Program-made: the position numbers and the translations under genes | Part shown: one piece after another, positions 47,345 to 60,099 of the stretch | Layout of the letters: the number at the start of each line of letters is the position of its first letter | Numbering within the stretch: position 1 is the first letter of the stretch | Assembly (NCBI RefSeq): GCF_000005505.3 | Contig: NC_016131.3 | Location: forward strand, 19,303,501 to 19,367,500 | DNA from: Brachypodium distachyon | Lineage: Eukaryota > Streptophyta > Magnoliopsida > Poales > Poaceae | Length of the DNA stretch: 64,000 bases | Direction: 5' to 3' | Notes under the pieces: generated by a model | The model's input: only the letters and a program-made list of their open reading frames with translations | What the model was told of the DNA's origin: nothing | Databases searched by the model: none

Positions 47345-50300
47345 TTAGCCAGTGCATTTCATTCGATCTGATCAGAGGAATACATTCAGTCTTTGTTCAT
47401 GCCATCACTTTCTGCACATGGTTGATTTGGAAATTCTAAATCTGACATCATTCTCCAGGAAATTACATTTTTACACTGTACATAACCCATCCCATCAAGC
47501 TATGACTGGAAGACTAAGACCCCTGTATTCTTGTGGAGCCGTAATTACTGCTCAACTTTAGTTGAAAGCCACAAAAAAGAGAAGAGAGAAACAGGTTGAC
47601 CACTGCTCTAGTGTAACGTGGGCCATGTATATAGCAACCAAGATATTATCATCAATTACACAGGAAGCATTATGTGTATACCTCCCATCTTGCTGGTTGA
47701 ATTTTGTCTCTGCATTGGCAATGATTTTTTTTGTCGCGATCTGCCATTTGTGTTTGATGGCTGCCTGATGAGAAATTTTATGTTCCTGTCAAACTGTCAA
47801 TGCTCAGACACATGCCAGATGGCTAGTCGATAAAAGATGCATCTCAATCAACTCCTTTTCCTTTTTTTCAGTGAGATTGCAGCTGGCGTCTCCTGTAGTG
47901 TGCCAGATGTATGTAACTCGTGTTGATGACGAAAAGGATGGGAGAAGCTGTAGATGAAACCGGGCAATCTTTGCTCTGCTGATCTGGTGCGTACTTTGAA
48001 CTCTTTCAGGTTTGACAGGAAGCGCATGCGCTTGCTTGCAGATTGAGCTGTGCATTCACAAGTCAAGGCACATGGTTTTGCAGCGTGTGAGTTCTTTACT
48101 TGTCTGAAAATCTTTGTGTTGCTTATGGTGTTGAGGTAGGCAACTAGTGGTGAAACACCTATAAATTGTTAATTAGAGGTGTAGTCTGATCCTGACAGGT
48201 TAATTGCACTCTGATTTGCATTGTTCAGGGAATCAGGTTATCAGGGTGGACTTGCCTAATCAAGTTATCATTTGGTTGACCAAAATTTCATAATTTTCGT
48301 GGCTATCCACAGTGATTACAGACTTGGTTCATCAACCGGATGAGGCCCAATCCTTTTCAATAATAAATGCTCTGAATCAATTCATAGAAAAATGTCTCAC
48401 TCCACTTATTTCAATTCTCGCCGGAACAGGAAATCTCCAAACGGACGACAGACAGTCAGTTCATCTTCAGTAAATCATAATCCTATCGTGAAGCAGGATA
48501 TGGCATATGCATTTCTCAGTTACCGCATAATAATAATATATGCACAAAATTTTGCAATATAAAATACATTTGCAACTATATTACTCTAGGATATACTGTT
48601 GCTAGTACAAGTAGGAGATCGCATCACCTGAGCAAGAGATCTGGAAAGGTAAAATAAGGTACTACTGCTAGCATGCAGCAAACTGATGAATGCACATGCA
48701 CTGGCCGAACCTATAGCTAGCTATCCTACGATCTTGCTATTTTTCCTATACTGGCCTGCTACTGACTGGCCTAGGTGCCTGCTACAGCAATGTAAATCAG
48801 TATGATCTCTTATGATGGGCACGAAGGCTACGATCTGCAAGGCCAACGGAATATGATAGTACAGCTACCAGACTCTACTGCAGACTGGTCAGGCATCATG
48901 TCTGTAAAATAGTAGATGAAGGAGATATTTTTTTGGTACGTTTATAGGGATTTGAGCCCAAAAAATAGTAGTATTTCATCCGTTTATTATATACGTTCCC
49001 GTTCTCAAGGAAAACAAGAAAATTGTAAAGTTGATCTCGGGGGCGCCCAGCAGGTAAAAAAATGTTACATACTTCAAGAATTCCAGGAGGTAAAATAGTA
49101 CATGTACTACATTGATAAAATCTTGTACACTTGAGTCAATTTTGGGGTGATGTTAGAGAAAAGATGTTGTCAATATACTTGTTAGCATAATGTTGTGAAC
49201 CATGGATGCTCATTTTGACTTTTCCGGAACCCAATCTTGGAATTCTTCGTCTCGCTTATTATCCATTGATGCCCTCCATAGGCGTGTACAAAATCCATAT
49301 TTTTTTAAATAAAAATGAGTTCATTTGGAATTGAAATTCTTGTGTGATACCTCATGTCTTTAAATTGTTGGTATTCAGGGGGTAACATGCCAAGCACATT
49401 TAGTAGTGTGTGTATATAATATTTGCTGCATATGCACCAACTTCTCTCTAGCTTGAAGTACACTATTATTAGTTTTATTGACTTAGTTAGGCACTAATGA
49501 CAAGCCATTCTAGTCTTCTTCCCTCCTTCCTGCCACGCTACTCCTGCTAATTTTATATACTCTCAATCAGGTCCCTTTCAATCCATTATTTAATATCCAT
49601 AAGAATACGTCTCCGATCGATTGATAGTCATTACCACGTACTTACTTGTAAAGTAATCGCCATGATACCGATATAATAACAAATTGGCAACAAGAGCAAT
49701 TGTTTAGTGCTGAGGATAATCTTGTCATGCAAAAAAGAAAGGTTATACTTTAAAAAATGTTTCTATGTGGAACTTGCCACTAGCCAATTATATATTACCA
49801 TCTACAATGGTTCAGATGTGTGCTGATAGCTATAATTGTACTAGTCAAACAAAGCATCCCTGCCCATGCACTTGCCCTAAATAAATAACTATCCCCGCCA
49901 CCAATATTGTATCTAGTGGTGAACATAATAATATCTTGCATCGATCACGCAATTGAAAATTTGGGGATATTTTTAATGTGCCACCAAGCTAAGCTAGTGT
50001 GATCAACCTCTAGTGAGGTATGGCAACATTGGGTTGCTTGCTCATGTGAAATTGGGGTTTAGGAAATTTCAACCTAGAAGCATGATCCTAGATTATATAA
50101 TATATCTCTGGGCCCAACAAAGTAGACACAGAGAGCACGCAAAAATTAGAGCCAGCTTACATTGTTGGTTCCCCCGGCATTACTTTAGTCAAGTAGTATA
50201 AAGAACTGGACAACAAAGAGCCTTTCAAACATCTGGGCATCTCTTTTGTTAGACCTCATTATCATGCTTTTAGCTTTCAGCCTTTATAGTCCCTTCTCCC

Positions 50301-51080
50301 TTATTTTCCCTATAGGATGATGTAGTACATTGCAAAAAATAATATACAAGTTGCAACGCTACCGTAAAAAAGTAACCAAAAGTGTTGGTGATCTATACGC
50401 TAATAAATATCTCATGACTGACTTTTATAACTTATGATAAACTGTACAAAGACAAACTTCAAGGATGGAGTAACAAAAAAATCAACTCCAAGGGATTTTA
50501 GCAAAAAAAAAAAGACACAACTTCAGGGGAGTAAACAAAAAAAAACATAAGTAATACAAACTTACCATTTAATTAATCTTGTCAGTCCCAGCAGTCATAC
50601 ACATACACTCATGGATGAATCATCAATTTTTGAAGAAGCCAAAGTTGTGTGTGTGAGATGGAACAATCCTTTGGAGCCGTAGTTTTATGTTACTCCACTT
50701 ATTGAAGATGTGTCTTTGTGCAATTTACTATAGATATACAGAGTATGTACCTAATGTGGGCCGGAATTAGTGAGTTTAGGTCTATATATATTGTTGGGTG
50801 TCGCCCAAACTAGGCAGCAGGCCTAAATACTGCTATTTATATATACTTCTTTACTACATCAACAAAGTAAGTTCCTTTTGCAAATCCAAGCCTAGCCACT
50901 GAGCACTAATATTTCACAACATTTGCTTATATATACTTGGAATTTGGCATTGTTTGAAATCCTAGCAGGGAATGTTTTGCACTTGTATGGTTCTTATTGT
51001 AAATTTGAAATCTCACATGGTTCTTTAAAATATAAATAGCACGGCTTGAACAGATCGTGGATTAACTTCATTATAGATAC
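47345..51080. other. Gene-free stretch right of KMS1
   Basis: KMS1 3' flank followed by about 3.5 kb of AT-rich DNA. Open frames are all below 85 codons and carry no family signs. No element ends, tandem arrays or RNA genes were recognised. Confidence 0.45.
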
Positions 51081-51096
51081 TTAAGAAATACAATAT

Positions 51097-51397
51097 ATTT
51101 TTTTAGAAACACGGTACAAACGCAGACGGTCACAACACGCGCGTACACTCATCCCTATGAACGCACACCCTACCTCTATGAGCACCTCCGAAAGACTGAG
51201 CCGGCAGATCTTGAGAGATTGACGAAGTCACCGCAGGTGTCTTGCTGTTGACGGGTACGTCACCTACCACTGAAAGAATAGCAGCGGTTAAATTCTAGAA
51301 TAATCTAGAGAAATGTGACACCCACGTCAAGTCTGGGACTTGAACTTGGGTGGGCTGGTTCCACCACAAGGAACCAGACCACCTGAGCTATGCTTCA
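51097..51397 (-). mobile_element. tRNA-related SINE
   Basis: A 301-bp element in minus orientation with a short T run at its left end (poly(A) tail in sense) and a perfect 16-bp target duplication TTAAGAAATACAATAT (51081-51096 and 51398-51413). The complement of the right part reads as an RNA polymerase III internal promoter: the B-box-like CCCAAGTTCAAGTCCC, with the A-box expected near the element start (AGCTCAGGTGGTCTGG). The body matches a SINE common in Triticeae and related grasses (blocks CCCTATGAACGCACACCCTA and ATGAGCACCTCCGA, then GACTGAGCCGGCAGAT). It is not a functional tRNA gene. Confidence 0.9.
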
Positions 51398-51413
51398 TTA
51401 AGAAATACAATAT

Positions 51414-54400
51414 TGACTTGACATGATTGCAAGATACTTTCTAAGATTGAACAAAATATGCCTAATATGGTGGAAGTTGTATATTATTCTGAAATGTACT
51501 ACTGCATCCTATAGGGCAAGTAAGGGAGAAGGGACTAACAAAAGCTTAAAGCTGAAAACATGATAATAAGGTCTGAAATACAAGCGGTGCCCAAATGCTG
51601 TCCAATGTACGTCCAAAATACAAGCGTTTGACCAACAATTACTCTATTAGTATATACCTTGTGTGTGACATAACCAAATATCACTAGATTTATATTGAAA
51701 TGTATTCTTATGATTATGAATTTGCACCATATAATTCACATTTAATGGCATGAATATTGGACAAATGCTCGTCTCAGAAAAACAAGATACGTCCTATATT
51801 TTGGAATGTGGGAGTATTTTAAAAACAGAGGACCACAAGTGTAATATGCATCTAGAACATGTATTCAACATTGGGCAGTACTCATTCCGTCCCAAACAAG
51901 TGTCATGAATTTGTATAACATTTTGTATAGATCCACGACAGGGAGCAGTAGCTACTGCGCTAGCTAGGTGGGGTAGAAAAGGTCAGGACGTTAGGCTAGT
52001 GCAACTTTTTTTTAAAGTACCTAGATCCTGTGAGATAACCATCAAGAGTTCAAGACTAATTATCCAGCCTCGGTTCCCAGGTTTGGAGAAATGAGCGCCA
52101 TCGTCATCATTACTATGTTTCTACAAGCAGTATGTCTTACGTGACGTGTCAATATATGTCTTTTTGTCTCTCCAACTTTTCCCAACTTGTTATTCCGCTC
52201 GAATGCAGTTTTAAGTCATTTTGTTTCTATTTTACTGTTCATCAATATCATCGAGGAGAAAGATAAATTAACAAAAAAAAATACACTTGCACTTATCAAT
52301 TAACTTGTATTCCTTCCACATACATTTTTTGGCCAACGGGCTATGTATGCTCTAAATGGTCCGACGATTAACACTTAAAAATAGTACTCACTTCGATCCA
52401 TAAAAAGTCATTTTGTACTAATTTTGTACTAAGTAGACACATTTTTTATGAATCGGATGGAGTAGTATGTGATGTGCTTCTAATGATAAAATAGGTGATG
52501 AGGGGTTATAAACTTATAGTCCTTCCCTTTCAAAATGTTACGAAATAGTATACGAGTAAGTAAGAATCTGTGCTTTTCGGCTGTCGAATAAAAAACTGGT
52601 GTTTTTCTCTCGGGTGTGCAGATAAAACGAGCAAGATTGGCGGTTCTATTGGAATTTGTAAACCGTGTTTTAGGGGGAATCATTGCACCATCAGCTAGAT
52701 ACGACGAACTAGAGACATGGAAGGCAGCAGTAGAATATGATTAAGATAGAGAAGCAGGCGCGTACGTGACCTTTAGGCTTTAGCTACTCGAGTGACATGA
52801 ACTATCGATCACTGTCAATGTAATTATTAAATAATCACCACCATGATTTCTTATTGACTAACTGCTGTCCTTGAAACGCACATAGATGGTTCTAGATTTC
52901 AAGGTACGTACACATAGAAGTGGTCGTGGAGAGAGATATTACAGTTTATGCAATGAGCATATGAGGTAATTGTTTTTATTTAACCGCTTTCAGAAAAAGG
53001 TGAACAGGATAACAATCCTTAATTAGCATTTAAGTATTATGTACGAACTTATGCAAGCAAATTTCAGAGCGTGTATGTTTTCTTATTGGTGTTATTGTCT
53101 TACTGATTAGCGTTAGTAATCAATTGTGTTCCGCGTACATAATTTTAAAATTTTATGATCTTTGTATCGCCATCACGGTTCATGCAGGCTGATCCAGAGA
53201 CATTATTATGTGGGTGCAATGCCTTAAAAATATCTCAAACTCTATAATTATGCTGCATATGTTGATAGATATAAGGGTGCTTTCAGAATTCTTGTGGGTT
53301 ACCTGCAAAATAAAAAGAATTCTTGTTGGTTAATCTGAACCCTCTTCCCTCAATGTGGATCCGCCACTCTACCAGCCTTATGTATTTGCTTATAGTTTGT
53401 TCCAGCAAGCTTGTAGCTTCTCCTACCTTCCGTTGCGGCCATCTCCCGACGTTAAGGTTAGCATTCGATGTTCACTAGATCCTCTGAGCTTGCGGAGAAG
53501 GAGGTCGGGCGGACCTCGCTTCTACCGCAAAGGCTAGAAAGAATGGTAGCTGGGGATATGCAACCAAGATCAAATTAATGGGGTGTCAGGGAGGCGTTCA
53601 TGACGGAGGATTTGGCAGTGAGAGATCTATGAGACGTCGGAGATGAAGAAGACGGGTGGTGGTGAGGGACAGGAACGATGAAGTGTGGATGGTGGTGGTC
53701 GGTAGCGGCGAGGCAAAATGACTGCACACAAGATGAGGTTAGTGGGTAGGGTTTGTTTTATGGTAAGTAAGGCGGAAAGCATGAGTGTTGTTGGATCCAT
53801 TTAAGGTTCGGAATTGCATCTCACTGGATTTCATAAAGATCGCCCCTCTTCTTATGTGTGGATCGGACAACAACACGTAAATTTGGCCATTTTTTTCCCA
53901 CAAAAAAAGTGAAATGTACCATTAGTCCATGAAATTGAAAAAATGTACACTTTAGTTCATAAACTCAAGAAACACATACTTAGACCCATACACTCGTTTG
54001 GGTGATACACTTTGGCCAAAAATTCCTTTGAAAGACATTAATTCTGCCACATGGTGGCCAGCCGCCCATGTCACGCCGGGCCGGGCCACTACTGAGAATA
54101 GTGTATTTCACTGAAAATAGTTGGTGGATTTTTTTATTTATAGTGGCAATTTAAATTGCATTTGTTATACTGTAGTGTGTATCTTCATGGGTTACCAAAA
54201 ACGCTAGGAAATACTCACGGTTAATGAATTGAAGGGTGTGTTATACAAACACACGTGGTCCTCTTGCTTTTTCTAGGGTATTGAAAAGAGAAAACTAATA
54301 AGTAAAAGCGGAAACAAAAGAGACAAATAAAGCATGAGCTAAGAAATTCGTGAAAAGGGAACAAACCTAAGAGCGGCAAATATGAGCGCTATCTATCTAT

Positions 54401-55434
54401 GAGAAACGGTTCAAAAAGGTGTTGACAAATGGAACAACTCTTTTCAAATAAGATAAAAGACAATACTTTGCCCTTGAGTTTCATTTTCCACAAAAAAAAA
54501 CAACAAATATGTGATGAGCAGACATTTTCTAAAGTTAGTCCTGTTTTTATCAAGGATCTTTGTTAGTTGTGTTTGTCGAGTCTCTAGATCCACCTTTCAA
54601 TTTGACGTTTTTTCATGTATCGGATAACAAAACTGTAACTAACGTTGCAGATTTTACCCACTGACAAGTCCTCCCTGCGTACTAAAAAAAATAGCCATGC
54701 TAAACTCTAGCTCGAGCCTCTACAGCAGAAGAAATTAAGGAAAAGGAAAGTTGGGCCCACCAAAGACGGTCACAATAAAAAGAGCAAGCTACGCGGCACC
54801 AGGCAGTGACTGGTTAGAGAAGGGACAAACTGCAGGGCGCACGGAAACAAACCATCATCATCTTTGGTCATTGCTTAGGCCATGTGGTCAAATAATTAAG
54901 GCACTGTGCATTAGACTAATGTGTGGCTTAGCTTGCCAATCTTCTGTTGCGAGAGGGTGGAAAGGTCATCAGCCTACCCAAATGATATGCTATTAGGGGT
55001 GGAACGTTGGACCAACCGCTGAAGGCGATTGTGAATGGACCGCAATATGTTACACGATTTCTTTTTTCGTTTAGAAATGGAGTATAATTATCCTTGTCAT
55101 GTGAGGTGGATGGACATAGCAAGAGTGTGGACCAGGAAATTCTCCAGATCCACTCATGTGGATGGCAATATAGATAGCAGTCCAAGTGTCCATATTGTTT
55201 CTCCTCCTCTCTTTCCTTTTGGTTTTGACAACCATGCAAATGTGGATATTTTTATTCATTGACTTTTCCAAGCTTACGTGTACTCTCTCTCTCTACAAGC
55301 TAGGATTTGACATGTTGACGGTAACTTCGATACAGCAGGGGTGATAGATGATTCCAATGGACACAACTTTGACTACAGAAGTGATAGTGATTTTCACATG
55401 AAGAGATTATAACTTTTGATTATGTTACTACTTA
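51414..55434. other. Gene-free stretch with repeat fragments
   Basis: AT-rich DNA without a supported gene. Half-MITE fragments with degenerate CTCCGTCCCAAACAAGTG-type ends occur near 51885, and a segment at 53900-54060 (repeated words on TACACTTT and CCATACACT) looks like an old element. Small frames at 52480-52683, 53355-53537 and 54751-54996 show no domains. Confidence 0.4.
52387..52462. mobile_element. Very short Stowaway MITE
   Basis: A 76-bp element with inverted ends CTCACTTCGATCCATAAAAA and TTTTTTATGAATCGGATGG, closing AG and flanked by TA (52385-52386 and 52463-52464). Almost all of it is hairpin. Confidence 0.75.
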
Positions 55435-55568
55435 GATTCTTAATAATTTATATGAGTAAATTTCTTTGTTGAATGAAATGATTTAGGTCATTCCGGATTG
55501 CAAAGAAAGACATAGATCGATCTTTATGTTCTGGAAAATAGCATTACTCATATAAATTATTAAGAATC
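55435..55568. repeat. 25-bp perfect inverted repeat with 84-bp loop
   Basis: The arm at 55435-55459 (starting GATTCTTAATAATTTATAT) is the exact complement of 55544-55568. An RNA from either strand would form a 25-bp perfect stem. No Stowaway or Tourist termini are visible, so the origin is open. Confidence 0.8.
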
Positions 55569-55755
55569 GATGTCTACGTACTGTATTTTTTTTTTAGTTC
55601 GTTCAATCTAGTAAGTATTTTCGCAGGGTCACCACTTTGCCAATGCAAAGTCCAGAACAAACATACATATATTTGTATCCCCTAATATTGACTTACAATG
55701 TCACGGTCTAACATTGCTTAATTTGCACTGTTCACCTCAAAATTAATGAAGTAAA

Positions 55756-57743
55756 TCTATAATATACTAAAAGCAATACGAGGGTGTCGAAGGAAACTAC
55801 CACGTTGATCCACATCACCTGAATTGTTGTGATCGCTGGATCTGAGACATATAAAAAGACAACCGTTTGATCTACATGACACATAATTTTTTTAAACATA
55901 AAACAGATTTAACGTCATGTGTATCTTTTAATCTCAACGGACTCTAAGACGGCACGTAACGTTTCAATCCATACATACACGTTCATGCGGTGAAGCCATC
56001 GATCGGTCACGTTCGTGCGCTGGGGCCACCCATCCATCGGTCGGGGCTCAGGAGAATCTCCCGGACAGTCATGGTACGTGCATGCATACTTCATTGATCA
56101 TTCCACTTTTCAGCCTATACGCAATTAACTACGGGCATGTATTATGATGTGAAAAAAAAACTACTGGCATGTGTCGAGAGCAATTATCTGTTTTGACTAA
56201 CTGCACCCGCGAATTGGAAAACCCAGATACGGTGAATTAGTAAGGCTCACCTCAGCAACTATGACAGAAATTCTAACACGTCAACAAGCTCCGTATTTGA
56301 AATGGTCAAGGTTTCATATATTCGTTAAATCTATCACTTCCTCCGATCCATAATTGTTTTTCAAATTTTCTACTAATTTAGTACGAAGTTGTACTGAATC
56401 TGATCGGAGAGTGCTATGAACTAAAATCTATTTGTTATTATGTTTCATATCCATTATCTATTATATATTAAAAGCGATATGAGGGTTACCGAGAGAAAAC
56501 TTCACACTGATCCACGTCATCTGAATTTACTATGTGTGGCGGATCCACGTTGGTGACTGTGGGTCCCACATAAATTACAGAAAATAAATTGAAATATAGT
56601 AGTATTTGTGCGAAAGAATGTGGAATAATCAGAGTTTGTAATGGGATGCACCCGCATATCTCTCGTTCTGGATCCGCCACTGGGTATACTTGATGGGTTA
56701 GGGACAAAACATCAAATGGTTTCAGGCCCACATAGGCCCAATGCTAACTAATATTAAAATTTATTTGTACATTGTTAAACGCAATATATTGCATTAGACA
56801 ATCATGACAACTTTTTCATTGTTTTATCCACAAATCACGAGAATATCAAGTAGGAAGCTCACTCAATTTACCAAAGTATATATTTTGCAAATAAGATTTA
56901 TTAACGAGTAGTATTAAAAGAATTATAGTTCTACATACCAACACAAGATCTAAATTTGTCTATGGCCAGGGCGGCTGGCTAGATAGCAAATGAGAAAGCA
57001 TTTACTAATCAAATATCACCACAAAGTCAAAAAAAACCAAACGACTAGCTCACGATCTAAACTGAAATACAAGTATCGATAGCATAATTGCGTAAAAATT
57101 TAATTTCACATGATGATTTTCAACAAAAAGAAATCACCTACTTATATAGTTTGGCATACACATAACCCATCGGCGCAGTCAAGTGATTGACCAATTTAGC
57201 TTGCAAACTTTTTTGTTTTGAACATATGTGATTTATATACCACACATGATTAGTCAAGTAAGGACCATCGTCTCGCACGTGATCCGGACTTTAATTCAAA
57301 ATACACAACTAATATCACTTCAAACGATCAATTAGTTCGATGCAAACATTGATCAATTAGAGTGTGGTGAACTTTAAATTATTGACTACGATCTAAAACC
57401 ACATAAATAATATTGTGTCATATTCAAAACACGATATGCTTCCGTACTCTCTGATGTACGCTTTTTTAGCTCTGACTATATAGGGACCGTCGTCCGAACT
57501 TTACTTGAGTGTATATGTATATTGTGGTTTACTAATTTTTGTTTCTATCGACAATCATGCTCATGATCTGAGATGCAGATTTTATTTTCATACTGATCAA
57601 ATAGCACGTACAAATGGCACATGCACCTATCATTTATTTGCTAGGCTTTTGAAATAATACAACAATATATATGTTTTGGTGAATCAAAATATTAAATATG
57701 TATAAAGATATTTCCTGTGCAATCCCACGGGACACCATGCTAG
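55756..57743 (+). mobile_element. Helitron-like element with two 5' ends and one 3' end
   Basis: Two related 5' termini are visible: TCTATAATATACTAAAAGCA at 55756 and TCTATTATATATTAAAAGCG at 56457, each preceded by A. Both continue with GAGGGTnnCGA, then a TGATCCACnTCA-like block. A single 3' end lies at 57743: a hairpin CCTGTGCAATCCCACGGG, a short spacer, then CTAG followed by T, as expected for Helitron insertion at AT. The inner copy would be 1,287 bp and the outer 1,988 bp. No Rep/helicase coding sequence is present, so both are non-autonomous. Confidence 0.6.
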
Positions 57744-58095
57744 TTATAGAGCAAACAACAAATTAAATTTATTTTTTCTTCAATCTCTACTCAACTCCAC
57801 CTCCCTCATTGTGTCAAAAAAAACTCCACCTCCCTCGTGTAATTGGATGGCAGCATTAAAAGTGTTTATGTAAAAAAAAAGTAGTACTAATACACTAGAA
57901 TGGATAGCTACACTTTAAAATTTTATAGTTCCTGCATTTTTGAGAAACTTGCAAGGCTATACAGGTCCAACTAAAATAAAACAGATGAAGTATAAAATGC
58001 AAGAACTTCAAATTTACAAAAGGAGCGAGTACTAATGCCGAAGATGCGCTATGTGAAAGATCCGTACTAGTAGTACTATACCATTGGGCAGCTTA
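57744..58095. other. Spacer between the Helitron-like element and Tourist MITE
   Basis: AT-rich DNA with a short direct repeat of CTCCACCTCCCTC (about 57795 and 57824). No gene or element end is recognised. Confidence 0.45.
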
Positions 58096-58359
58096 GAGCA
58101 AGAATAATAGTTGCAGCCAACAGCTGGCTATAAACTTTCTATAGTCAGTGTAATAGTTAGCATGTACAATAGTGATCTATAAAGATGTAGTGTTTTATTA
58201 AAACCTGGCTCACATTTCAGTTTCACATACAACCTAAGAGCTTGTGCTGCAGCTGGCTATTATCTTATAGCCTGCTTCCTCTTATCTCTCCTCCAATTAA
58301 GCACAAATGTTATATTTAAATTCTTATAACCAGCTTACGGACCATTATTAATCTTGCTC
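58096..58359. mobile_element. Tourist-like (PIF/Harbinger) MITE
   Basis: A 264-bp element beginning GAGCAAGAATAATAG and ending ATTATTAATCTTGCTC, flanked by TTA (58093-58095 and 58360-58362), the typical Harbinger target site. Inner inverted segments with GCAGCCAACAGCTGGCTATA and GCAGCTGGCTATTATCTTAT suggest further foldback. No coding capacity. Confidence 0.88.
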
Positions 58360-59350
58360 TTATGCAACTGCTCATAAAAATAATCAATTCCAAATGCCCA
58401 TGCACCTTTGGGGGCGTTCAAAGATCGTCACTGGAGAAAGTCCACATCAGCAGGAGGGTGTGCCTAGCTGCACGATCCATCCATCCATCCATTCCCTTTA
58501 AATACACACACAGAGAGGCTAAACAAACAATGCTGCTCCGGTCGATGGGAAGCTGATAGCAACAGGGACAACGAACAGCATTGTCAAAAGCAGAGAGATG
58601 GGGAGTGGTGGGAGACCACGGCGGCATGACACCGATAGATGGATCCCGCTGAGAAAATTAATAAAGGAGCGAGCTTCTTTTAATCCCCTTCCTTCCTTGA
58701 CTGGTGGTGTGAGAGAGTGGTGACCAGTGACCACCACCTAACCTTCTCCTGCTCTCGCCTCTCGGCGTTATAAAAGCGACTGGCGACCAAAGAGAGGTGA
58801 GTACTCTGTTCGTTCCATGGCGCGCGCCCACGAAGAAGCAGAAGCTCCTCTGTTCATCGCCGGCTTCTGGACGTCGGCCGGGCTTGGATTTTGGGAGCTA
58901 GGCTGATGCTGGCGTGGGCCAAGGTACGTGGCAATGAGCTGGTTTCGCCGGGTATACAAGTGATCTCCTTGGGTTTTCTTCTTCTTCTGATTTTCTCTTG
59001 CTGTTACTGCTAGTACTCCTGCTTCGTGGATCTCCGTAGTCTGTCCCCTGATGATGATGAGGGAGGCATGATTGATGGCTTTGATTTGATTGAGATGCAT
59101 GTGTAATCGGCGCCGGTCGGTTCGGCGGCACGGGATTGGTTCGTCCCGCTGAAGAGCTGCGGAACAACAGAAGGCACACAGCCCGAGGTCGACCGGCGGA
59201 TCGTATATATGCTTCTACAGAGCCCATCGTGTGTGTGGTTCCATCCATGTCATGCTTTTGCTCGGCGGAATCCTCTCCCTCCCTGTGGATTTCCATCAAG
59301 GACGGCCGACGGGAAAGAAACTTCAATGCTGATTCGCCCCGGTACACTGG
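58360..59350. other. Possible transcribed region without a recognised protein
   Basis: A TATA box at 58769 precedes a short frame 58818-58907 (29 codons, MARAHEEAEAPLFIAGFW start) and a GTACGT donor-like site at 58922. Composition is that of a grass 5' leader. No longer frame follows in a clear splicing pattern, so this may be a non-coding or very small gene, or nothing. Around 59340-59500 the repeat with CACGCCGGGCTGCCCGGGCT and CTGGCTCCGCC is a common grass repeat end. Confidence 0.3.
58769..58775 (+). promoter_or_regulatory. Orphan TATA box
   Basis: TATAAAA in GC-rich surroundings (GGCGTTATAAAAGCGAC) preceded by a CT-rich block, a good match to a plant core promoter, but no protein gene starts after it. 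Confidence 0.4.
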
Positions 59351-59409
59351 CGGAGCTACCGCCCGGCCACGCCGGGCTGCCCGGGCTCGACGAAAAATTT
59401 ACACATAAT

Positions 59410-60099
59410 TAGTGTAGTTATCTGAAGGCTTAATGGATGTTTTTTTAAGCCAAATGCTGATTTATGAAGGATTTGCCCAGGCTTCAGAAGCAGCCTGGCT
59501 CCGCCGGAGCCCCCTGTACATACATTGCTCGAGTTTTTGATCTTGTTTGTTCAGTTTGGGCTTCGACTTGTCTGGTTGGGGATAATTTGAGTAATTTTCT
59601 CCGCCAACCCTCATTTCCTCTTCTTTTTTCTTTCATTTTTGTGCGAGGTGTTTGTTCACTTGGAATTGAAGTTTGAATGATTCCATCTCCATTTATTATG
59701 GTGAAAAGTACAGTGATGACGGCATCTCTTTTTTTCTGTCGATAAAACAGTGACCATGACGCCTACAAACACGTCAAAAGTTCATTTTATTTCCCCCCCT
59801 TTGTGAAGAGTGAAGTGACAAGCTACCTGCCTAGCTACCACGGGAAAAACAGGCCAGACGCGGCATGCTTACCCAAGAACAGGCAGACCCGTATACCATT
59901 CTCCATACAAGTGGATTAATTTACACGGACAACACAGACATGTACACGTCTCTTTCTCCATAGCTTCCCCAGTCCACTCTCCAGCAGCAAAGCATTGCAG
60001 CAGCAGTCACTTCCATTCCTTATTACAGCACAGCACAGCACAGCTCATGTTCGTACAAGAGTAAATGTACGTACTCCTATACTAGTACGTGATTCACAC
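59410..60099. other. Gene-free spacer left of the CpG island
   Basis: No supported gene. Mixed composition with CAGCACAGCACAGC near 60025 and several short T runs. Confidence 0.4.

Noticed and set aside
51300..51397. tRNA-like segment with a B-box
   Set aside because: It is the head of a SINE with poly(A) side and target duplication, not a cloverleaf tRNA gene.
59486..59520. Resemblance to miR160 (GCCTGGCTCC then CCCTGTACA)
   Set aside because: The mature sequence is interrupted by extra bases, no precursor hairpin is visible, and the segment belongs to a common grass repeat end.
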